Source of the DNA: Acidobacteriaceae bacterium
GTDB taxonomy: Bacteria; Acidobacteriota; Terriglobia; Terriglobales; Acidobacteriaceae
Assembly (NCBI GenBank): GCA_003152795.1
Contig: PMBA01000394.1
Location: 1-5,084 of the forward strand
Direction of reading: 5' to 3'
DNA: 5,084 bases
Below are positions 1 to 4,869 of this stretch, piece after piece; position 1 is the first letter of the stretch; every line of letters begins with the position of its first letter. The notes under the pieces are model-generated. The model saw only the letters and a list, made by a program, of their open reading frames with translations, was not told the DNA's origin and ran no database searches. The translations under genes and the position numbers were made by a program.

Positions 1-68
1 TGGATTCTCTCTCATTCCACTTGGTAGAAAAACGGCCGGTCACGTCAACATCATTCCAGGTGGCTTCT

Positions 69-87
69 AGCCGAAATCGAATCGGCT
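69..87. other. Short hairpin overlapping the end of the ATPase remnant
   Basis: The arms AGCCGA (69-74) and TCGGCT (82-87) pair perfectly over 6 bp around a 7-base loop, and the hairpin overlaps the TGA stop of the minus-strand ABC ATPase remnant. No T-run follows on either strand, so it is at best a weak transcription end or an mRNA 3' structure. The remaining bases 1-68 show no gene or other recognisable feature. Confidence 0.2.
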
Positions 88-503
88 CAGTCTTCGAGCG
101 TCGGCAAGGTCTTCAGTACCTCACTGGCCCTGGGCCGACTGAGAACTGTATCATCCTTGCGAATTCTGCCGTCCCGGAAAACCAACACACGCTTAGCGAA
201 TTGTGCGATGTCATGCTCGTGAGTCACCAATACGATCGTTAGCCCCTTGTCGTTTAGATTCTGAAAAATCTCCATGATCTCGACTGAAGTACGGCTGTCG
301 AGATTGCCGGTGGGTTCGTCGGCCAGCAGGATGGAGGGACGATTTACCAGGGCTCGGGCTATGGCCACCCGCTGCAGCTGTCCTCCGGACATTTGCGACG
401 GGAAATGCTGTGCCCGTTCGGCAAGACCGACCATAGTCAACGCATCGGCGGCACGCTTTCGGCGCTCTGCTTTGTCGATCTTCGCGTACATCCTGCGAGA
501 ATA
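87..503 (-). pseudogene. C-terminal half of a MacB/LolD-type ABC transporter ATPase (truncated)
   Basis: This is the C-terminal half of the nucleotide-binding subunit that powers MacB- or LolD-type export/lipoprotein transporters at the inner membrane. Recognisable homology starts near 491 at [14 protein letters not shown]. It continues through the ABC signature [14 protein letters not shown], the Walker B and D-loop region [12 protein letters not shown], and the H-loop histidine in LVTHEHD, and ends at a TGA at 87-89. The Walker A P-loop, the Q-loop and roughly the first 100 residues of a normal protein of about 230 residues are absent, so it could not bind ATP normally. The DNA directly upstream is instead permease sequence in another frame. 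An in-frame ATG at 521 would give a 144-residue product, but its first ten residues are out-of-frame permease DNA. The motifs make the family assignment secure; pseudogene status follows from the missing P-loop. Confidence 0.85.
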
Positions 504-925
504 TGGCACCCTGATCCACATACCAGCGCTTTATATCGAAGTATTCGGGCGAAACTCCGCGGTAGGAGGTGTGCCAATTTTGATTGCCGTAGACTACCTG
601 AACTGGATCATCCACATTCGGCGAAACGCTTTTGATCAGAGAAATCTGATTTTTGATCGCGACGGCATCGGCCATGACCAACGTCTTCGTGTCATGCGTG
701 CCTGTGCGGACGCCGTTGACCGCCCGACCGCCCGCTTCAATCCAGACGAAGTTGTCGCCAAGATTGTTCAGTTGTTGCTGGACTCGCGCCTGTCCGGCTT
801 TGCCGATGGCCGACACAAATGACGGCCGCAATCCCGATAGTGATCCCCAGAACTGTCAGGACGCTGCGCATCTTGTTTCTGAGCAGCGCCACCAACGCGG
901 ATCGAAAGAGAGCTCCGTAGTTCAT
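484..925 (-). pseudogene. N-terminal part of a MacB-type ABC transporter permease (frameshifted, truncated)
   Basis: MacB-type permeases have an N-terminal membrane helix, a large periplasmic domain and three C-terminal helices. Only the first part is here. The first frame starts at ATG 925 (MNYGALFRSALVALLRNKMR) and contains the first membrane helix with the family pattern [14 protein letters not shown]. At about 808-815 homology jumps to a second frame, which reads [20 protein letters not shown] and then [18 protein letters not shown], typical of the MacB periplasmic domain. It ends near [13 protein letters not shown] at about 484-495. The remaining roughly 250 or more residues, including the other helices, are missing, and ATPase sequence in a third frame follows. 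A possible ribosome binding site, GAGAAGG, lies 10 bases before ATG 925. Frameshift plus truncation make a working product very unlikely. Confidence 0.82.
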
Positions 926-1025
926 AGTCCCGACGCCTTCTCGCTTCTGGGAAATTCAAAGGTTCAAGTTAAGACTACGCCACAGTTGGGCTGTCTGGCC
1001 TGAGTCTCTGATGCGCCATAGCATT

Positions 1026-1043
1026 GAAACAATATACTGTTTC
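1026..1043. promoter_or_regulatory. 18-bp near-perfect palindrome, candidate operator/promoter between two broken divergent genes
   Basis: GAAACAATATACTGTTTC has 6-bp arms GAAACA and TGTTTC around ATATAC. Its central TATA is also symmetric, so only one base pair of the 18-bp site mismatches. It contains -10-like hexamers on both strands (TATACT on plus, TATATT on minus), but I see no convincing -35 box for either. It lies about 100 bp upstream of the permease remnant and about 44 bp upstream of the ATG at 1087. A dimeric repressor site overlapping a promoter is the natural reading. PadR-type regulators often accompany MacB operons, but none is in the window. Confidence 0.4.
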
Positions 1044-1075
1044 TACCTGAAGACCAGATGAATGCGAATTCACTT

Positions 1076-1080
1076 GGAGG
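1076..1080 (+). promoter_or_regulatory. Ribosome binding site GGAGG before ATG 1087
   Basis: GGAGG lies 6 bases before ATG 1087, a textbook Shine-Dalgarno arrangement. That ATG opens a frame (MLKRRRW...) different from the one carrying the YncE-like homology. The original start was therefore probably 1087, with an early frameshift or loss of the signal-peptide region before homology begins near 1100. Confidence 0.5.
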
Positions 1081-1086
1081 CTTGTC

Positions 1087-1282
1087 ATGCTTAAAAGGCG
1101 GCGCTGGTTGGGTCATGAAGCAAGTTGTGGACGTGCCTCGGCCAGGTCACGCAGTGCGCTTCGATTATCAGAGTCTCGACGCATCTCATGGCCATCTTTA
1201 CGTCGCCCACATGAATGCCGATCAGCTTGTCGTTTTCACGAAGAAACGCCAAGTCGTGGCGAACCTCGACGGATTTCCGGGC
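1087..1282 (+). pseudogene. N-terminal fragment of a YncE-like beta-propeller protein
   Basis: Translation from about 1100 gives WVMKQVVDVPRPGHAVRF, then DYQSLDASHGHLYVAHMNAD and QLVVFTKKRQVVANLDGFP. This matches the opening blade of exported YncE-type (YVTN/NHL-like) propeller proteins, which usually have 300 or more residues and a signal peptide. Homology stops at GFP (1282), after about 60 residues. The frame stays open to 1522, and with ATG 1058 it would yield 154 residues, but everything after 1282 looks unlike a propeller and overlaps antisense TPR-tail DNA. The best ribosome binding site precedes ATG 1087 in another frame, and no signal peptide is encoded, so the 5' end is also damaged. 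A codon seems to be missing in VVFTKK, where VVFDTK is usual. An annotation pipeline would probably call 1058-1522 hypothetical; I regard it as a remnant. Confidence 0.6.
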
Positions 1283-1287
1283 GAGTT

Positions 1288-1372
1288 TCATTGCAGCTTA
1301 GCGTACTCTGCCTTGGCTTCCTTCAGGATGGGGATGTCGGGGTCGGCGAAGGCCGAACTTTCCAGCGTTGGT
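1288..1372 (-). pseudogene. C-terminal tail of a TPR-containing protein (fragment)
   Basis: On the minus strand a short open stretch reads DPDIPILKEAKAEYAKLQ and then TGA (1288-1290). From memory of the family, this is the recurrent C-terminus of acidobacterial TPR-bearing regulators and serine/threonine kinases, normally preceded by a helix ending in LWKDA. Here only about 22 residues are recognisable and a stop precedes them at about 1373. No TPR sequence is seen further upstream in any minus-strand frame. It is the extreme 3' end of a lost gene, convergent with the YncE-like fragment and separated from it by only a few bases. Confidence 0.5.
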
Positions 1373-1655
1373 CAACGTTGTTTCATTACTCGTGATCTGG
1401 TACGAAATCCTGAACCGCTTCCCGGCGCTTTGGTTCGTTTTGCTCGCTCCCTTCAAACTTCTTTGCCCGCTGGTCTTGCTTGGGCTGATAGCCAAGGGTA
1501 CCCTCAAAACACCGATAGTTGACGAAATATCGCCATAGCACCAACTTCCCCTGCAAATTCTCAGTTGGTGCTAACGCTGATTTCAACAACTGCGATCAGG
1601 TTTTCATAAAGTAAACGCTCAGGATTTACCCTCTTCCGGGGAATTGGGATGTTTC
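1373..1655. other. Stretch without a recognisable gene
   Basis: Reading frames are open on both strands (plus to 1522; minus 1589 to 1386, about 67 residues), but none of the translations resembles a family I know and none has a convincing ribosome binding site. The only structure seen is the 11-bp inverted repeat at 1536-1573. It is most likely decayed DNA between the broken genes and the propeller gene. Confidence 0.5.
1536..1573. repeat. 11-bp perfect inverted repeat (stem-loop)
   Basis: TAGCACCAACT (1536-1546) is the exact reverse complement of AGTTGGTGCTA (1563-1573), with a 16-base spacer. No T-run follows on either side, so it is not a typical rho-independent terminator. It could be a decayed element end, a protein-binding site or an RNA hairpin. 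Confidence 0.6.
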
Positions 1656-1703
1656 TAAAAAACCCGAACCCCCAGACGCCACAACCGAATGGCGTTCTGG
1701 GGG
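1656..1703 (-). terminator. Rho-independent terminator of the propeller gene
   Basis: On the minus strand CCCCCAGAACGCC (1703-1691) pairs with GGCGTCTGGGGG (1680-1669) with one bulged base and a 10-base loop. TTCGGG and a run of six T follow (1662-1657). It starts 55 bases after the stop codon of the minus-strand propeller gene, as expected for its terminator. It also separates that gene from the broken genes to the left. Confidence 0.85.
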
Positions 1704-1757
1704 ATCGGCCCGCGCGATCCTGCTGAAGTGCAGCCCCGTTGCTGGGATTCGCATCTT

Positions 1758-2642
1758 CTACGGTCGAACGAAAGTGAAGACCGCATCTGCACTATTGACG
1801 CCAAAGACGCCAGCCCCGGATCCGGCGGAAATACTTTTGAGATTACCTGCCACCTCAACAAACGACTCGCTGCTGGAGTCAAAGTGCCAGATATGGCTGG
1901 ACGTATCGATAATCCAAACGCCATCCCCGCCCGCCGAAACCTGAACGGTATTCCCTCCTACGCTGTTCATTGCGCCGGTTTTGGGATCGTAACGAAAAAC
2001 GTTATGGGAGGCGTTAACGCCCCACACGTCATTCACTCCGACGGAGATCTGTGTCAGGGTGCCTGAAACTGTCCCGAACGACTGCTTGGCAAAGTTGAAG
2101 TGGAAGATGGCGCCCGAGCTATTCAGCCCCCATACATCGCCTCCGCCGGTTGCGACCTGCGTCAGTAGACCACTGATTTGATCGAACACGTCTGTGCAGT
2201 AGTTGTACCTGAAAATTTGATTCGAAGCGTTGACGCCCCAGACTTCATAGGGATGGCAGCTCTCCTGCGTGCCTTCGCCAACCGCGATTTGCTCGAGGGA
2301 GGCACCCGATATTGGATCGAAGACTTTGGTGGTGTAGTTGAACCTGTACACATTGAGGTTACCCTCTACGCCCCAAACCTCGTCGAGTTGAGACACGGTG
2401 CCGCCGCCCACAGCGAGCTGGAAAAGTGACGCCCCTTTTATCTTCGTGAACGCGGCCGTTTTTGGATTGAATCGCCAGACTGCGGCATGGACGTCGAAGC
2501 CAAAGACCTCATTTCGCCCAGCGGAAACACCGGCGAGAGTGCCTTTAACTTGTTGAAATTGTTGCGCTGATGCAGAGACGACAAGCAAGGCGCAGCAGAC
2601 TAGAACCAGAAGAACGATCGGATAAGCGGTTTTGCGCGACAT
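1758..2642 (-). CDS. Exported seven-repeat tectonin-type beta-propeller protein
   Basis: The predicted 294-residue product starts with a signal peptide (positive SRK, hydrophobic core about 8-22, likely cut after ASA at 26), so it should be periplasmic, surface-bound or secreted. The rest is seven repeats, near 30-65, 66-108, 109-153, 154-189, 190-225, 226-261 and 262-294. Each has the pattern G-x-L-x-Q-[IV]-[AS]-x-G, then VWGVN, then [VI]-[FWY]-R-[FY]-[ND], typical of tectonin/TECPR propellers such as tachylectin-1 and fish-egg lectin, which bind sugars or lipopolysaccharide. The last repeat lacks its outer strand, and FQQVKG at 29-34 supplies an equivalent, which suggests ring closure. C129 and C149, both in repeat 3, are the only cysteines after the signal and could form a disulfide. 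I chose ATG 2642 because GAGGAG lies 6 bases upstream and it places the signal peptide correctly; ATG 2693 would add 17 residues before it. No catalytic motif is seen, so the ligand is unknown. A terminator follows at 1656-1703. Confidence 0.88.
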   Translation of the reverse strand: MSRKTAYPIVLLVLVCCALLVVSASAQQFQQVKGTLAGVSAGRNEVFGFDVHAAVWRFNPKTAAFTKIKGASLFQLAVGGGTVSQLDEVWGVEGNLNVYRFNYTTKVFDPISGASLEQIAVGEGTQESCHPYEVWGVNASNQIFRYNYCTDVFDQISGLLTQVATGGGDVWGLNSSGAIFHFNFAKQSFGTVSGTLTQISVGVNDVWGVNASHNVFRYDPKTGAMNSVGGNTVQVSAGGDGVWIIDTSSHIWHFDSSSESFVEVAGNLKSISAGSGAGVFGVNSADAVFTFVRP

Positions 2643-2648
2643 AGGAAT

Positions 2649-2654
2649 CTCCTC
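2649..2654 (-). promoter_or_regulatory. Ribosome binding site fixing the propeller gene start
   Basis: The minus strand reads GAGGAG, then six bases, then ATG at 2642. This supports that start over the in-frame ATG at 2693. Confidence 0.75.
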
Positions 2655-2816
2655 AAGGGTTTTCTTGTTTGCCGGGATAGCCGGTGGGAGCAAAGAGCTT
2701 GTGGCCCCTGGATTCTTCTTTGCCCAGACTCAGCGGCCATTGCGGAACAATCGTGATAGAATTCCGCTCAGTTTCTGGCCTGCGCCGTTTCCACCTTCCC
2801 CAGCCGCAGACGTTAC

Positions 2817-2844
2817 TTCACATGTCTCTCAAATGTCCTAATAA
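2817..2844 (+). promoter_or_regulatory. Possible promoter of the winged-helix/TPR regulator gene
   Basis: TTCACA (2817-2822, five of six matches to TTGACA) is followed after 16 bases by TAATAA (2839-2844, a weak -10). Transcription would start near 2851, about 33 bases before ATG 2884. The direct repeats at 2818-2836 overlap the -35 box and spacer, which would fit repression. The weak -10 makes this tentative. I found no equally good promoter for the divergent propeller gene in 2655-2816. Confidence 0.25.
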
Positions 2845-2870
2845 CGGCGATCAAATGTTCTCAAAACATC
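2818..2870 (+). promoter_or_regulatory. Helically phased TCAAATGT direct repeats, candidate operator
   Basis: Four related octamers lie just before the regulator gene: TCACATGT at 2818, TCAAATGT at 2829, TCAAATGT at 2851 and the weaker TCAAAACA at 2861. Start-to-start steps are 11, 22 and 10 bp, so all face roughly the same side of the helix. OmpR/PhoB-type winged-helix domains bind direct repeats about 10-11 bp apart, and the downstream gene encodes such a domain, so autoregulation is a reasonable inference. The right end also contains an inverted pair, ATGTT-CTCAA-AACAT (2855-2869), an alternative reading. The rest of the divergent intergenic region (2655-2816) shows nothing I can name. Confidence 0.4.
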
Positions 2871-2883
2871 CCCGAACCCTGTT

Positions 2884-4833
2884 ATGTCCAGCCTAATCAA
2901 TAACTTGTATCGATTCGGCGAATTTAGCCTTCACGCCCAGGGCCGAGTGTTAAGGAGGGGTGCCGAGGCTGTGCCCCTGACCCGGAAAGCTTTCGATGTC
3001 CTGCTCCTGCTGGTTCAAAACGCAGAAAGGACCGTAACCAAAGACGAACTGATAAGGGCGATCTGGCCGGGCAGTGTCGTGGAGGAGTCAAACCTGACGC
3101 AGACCATTTTCATGGTGCGAAGAGCGTTGGACGAAACGCCTGAGCGACGCTACATACTGACTGTGCCCAGCGAAGGCTATCGGTTCCTTGTTCCAGTTAC
3201 AGAAGCCCCAGTTACAGAAGCAGCGGGTGGCGGAGTGGGGGACCGACCGAGTGACCGACTAAAGACAGAGGCGCCTGTCGTCCCTCCAACGGCGAAAGAT
3301 GAGCGCGAGATTCATTTACAAGCGCACGTGCGGAACTTGCGCGGTTGGAGAACGGCCGCCATTGCTCTGGCCACAGTTGCGTTCGTCCTGATAGCGGGGT
3401 TTACGATCCGGTCCTGGCGTTCGCGGAAGACACCTGAGCGGCCTGGCCGAATCATGCTGGCTGTCCTTCCATTCCAGAACCTTACGGGAGATGCCGCGCA
3501 GGAGTATGTCAGTGATGGACTGACCGAGGAAATGCTCACGCAATTAGGAAATCTGAATCCCCAGCGCCTTGGGGTCATTGCTCGCACCTCCGTAATGCAT
3601 TACAAAGACGCGCACACCCCGCTCGATCAGATCGGGCGCGAGTTGAATGTGCAATATGTACTTGAAGGAAGCGTCCGGCGGGAATCGGAGCGCCTGCGCA
3701 TCACGGCCCAGCTCATCCAGGTCAAAGATCAGACCCACGTGTGGGCTCGTCAGTATGACCGCGAATTAAAAGACCTGCTTCCTCTCGAGGGCGAGGTTGC
3801 CCATGAGATCGCAGAAGAGATTCAGCTCACCTTCGACGGCCGCAAGGAGGCTGGAAGCCAATCGGCAGTGCCGCCGCAGAGTTTCGAGGGTTACGATCTT
3901 TATTTGAAGGGGCTGTATTTCTTCAATAAGAGGACGCCGGCAGACTTGCGAGTGGCCGTTCAGTATTTCCAGCAGGCTGTCGCGAAAGACCCCTCTTCTG
4001 CGCGCGCGTATGCGGGACTTGCGAAGGGGGCCGCCATCCTCTCCGCATACGGCAATCCGTCCGATGAAGCGGACTTCATACCGAAGGCGCGCGCAGCGGC
4101 GTTGAAGGCGCTGGAAATTGATGAGAGTTCATCGGAAGCGCACACCGCGCTGGCCCTGATTGTTCAAAACCATGACTGGGACTGGCAAACCTCGGAAAAG
4201 GAATTCCGCCGGGCGATCGAATTGAATCCGAACGATGCGACCGCGCACCATTGGTATGCGGAGCATCTGATGTGGCGCGGGCGGTTCGAGGAGGCGTTCG
4301 AGCAAAGCGAGCGGGCACATCAGTTGGATCCGCTTTCCTTGATTATCGCTGCGGATAACGGAGCCATCCTCTACTTCTCACGCAACTACGACGCCGCCAT
4401 CGAAAAATGGCGTTCTGTACAAGCGATGGATCCTGTCTTTATGCGTGCCCATCTCATCGAGGGGGCATATGTCGAGAAAGGGATGTTCGGCGAGGCGTTG
4501 GCCGACAACGAAAAGCTGCGGCCAACGATTTCGAGCGCGGCGTATTGGGCCTGGGGCGCCTATATTCATGGACGCGCCCGACACATGACAGAGGCAGAGG
4601 AGGCGATTCACGAGTTGCTCAAGATTGAGAAGAGCGGGCCAGTTGATCCCAGTGCCATCGCTCAAGCCTTCGCGGGAATCGGAGACAAGGACCAAGCCCT
4701 TGCCTGGCTGGAGAAAGCTTATGCACAACGCTCGAACGCACTCACATCGTTGAAGGTAAATCCCGCCTATGACGCACTGCGCGGCGATGCACGATTCCGA
4801 GATTTGTTGTTGCGTGTTGGACTGGACCAGTAG
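2884..4833 (+). CDS. Membrane-bound winged-helix transcriptional regulator with TolB-like and TPR domains (CadC-like)
   Basis: The 649-residue product has three modules. Residues about 8-105 are an OmpR/PhoB-type winged helix: LYRFGEFSL, then VPLTRKAFDVLLLLV, the recognition-helix region VVEESNLTQTIFMVRRALDE and the wing YILTVPSEGYRF. After a polar linker, residues about 157-176 form one membrane helix (TAAIALATVAFVLIAGFTI). Residues about 190-313 match the TolB/FlgO-like domain of adenylate-cyclase and TPR proteins (MLAVLPFQNLTGD, YVSDGLTEEMLTQL, YVLEGSVRR, HVWARQYDR). From about 336 to 620 come roughly seven to eight TPR-like helical pairs, followed by the family's usual ending LKVNPAYDALRGDARFRDLL. 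It is probably a one-component regulator: DNA binding in the cytoplasm, with the TolB-like and TPR parts outside the membrane sensing a protein partner or envelope state. There is no phosphoreceiver domain. ATG 2884 is the only ATG between the upstream in-frame TAA and the domain, yet no Shine-Dalgarno is visible. The architecture is clear; the target genes and signal are unknown. Confidence 0.9.
   Translation: MSSLINNLYRFGEFSLHAQGRVLRRGAEAVPLTRKAFDVLLLLVQNAERTVTKDELIRAIWPGSVVEESNLTQTIFMVRRALDETPERRYILTVPSEGYRFLVPVTEAPVTEAAGGGVGDRPSDRLKTEAPVVPPTAKDEREIHLQAHVRNLRGWRTAAIALATVAFVLIAGFTIRSWRSRKTPERPGRIMLAVLPFQNLTGDAAQEYVSDGLTEEMLTQLGNLNPQRLGVIARTSVMHYKDAHTPLDQIGRELNVQYVLEGSVRRESERLRITAQLIQVKDQTHVWARQYDRELKDLLPLEGEVAHEIAEEIQLTFDGRKEAGSQSAVPPQSFEGYDLYLKGLYFFNKRTPADLRVAVQYFQQAVAKDPSSARAYAGLAKGAAILSAYGNPSDEADFIPKARAAALKALEIDESSSEAHTALALIVQNHDWDWQTSEKEFRRAIELNPNDATAHHWYAEHLMWRGRFEEAFEQSERAHQLDPLSLIIAADNGAILYFSRNYDAAIEKWRSVQAMDPVFMRAHLIEGAYVEKGMFGEALADNEKLRPTISSAAYWAWGAYIHGRARHMTEAEEAIHELLKIEKSGPVDPSAIAQAFAGIGDKDQALAWLEKAYAQRSNALTSLKVNPAYDALRGDARFRDLLLRVGLDQ
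3193..3222 (+). repeat. 15-bp tandem duplication in the regulator linker
   Basis: CCAGTTACAGAAGCC and CCAGTTACAGAAGCA lie head to tail within the coding sequence, giving PVTEA twice just after the winged-helix domain. The 15-bp unit keeps the frame and lengthens the flexible linker before the membrane helix. Copy number may vary between strains. Confidence 0.8.
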
Positions 4834-4845
4834 AACTGCCTGGCG

Positions 4846-4869
4846 AGTAGCCCCATCCTGGGCTACTTT
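4846..4869 (+). terminator. Hairpin after the regulator gene, possible weak terminator
   Basis: AGTAGCCC (4846-4853) pairs perfectly with GGGCTACT (4860-4867) around the loop CATCCT, 12 bases after the TAG stop of the regulator gene. The T-run after the stem is short (CTTTG), so termination may be inefficient or the hairpin may only stabilise the mRNA end. Confidence 0.5.

Noticed and set aside
274..822. Long plus-strand open frame of 182 codons opposite the ABC transporter remnants.
   Set aside because: It lies antisense to clear permease and ATPase homology and its translation shows no family features; it is a shadow frame.
1689..2066. Plus-strand open frame of 125 codons opposite the propeller gene.
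   Set aside because: It overlaps both the terminator and the repeat-bearing minus-strand gene and encodes no recognisable domain.
2588..2601. Possible lipoprotein signal (LVLVCC) in the propeller protein.
   Set aside because: Valine precedes the cysteine where a small residue is required, while ASA-QQ gives a good signal peptidase I site, so an ordinary signal peptide is more likely.
2818..2870. The repeated TCAAATGT units were considered as a mini CRISPR or iteron array.
   Set aside because: Units are only 8 bp with 2-14 bp gaps, far shorter than CRISPR repeats, and no replication or cas gene is nearby; operator sites fit better.
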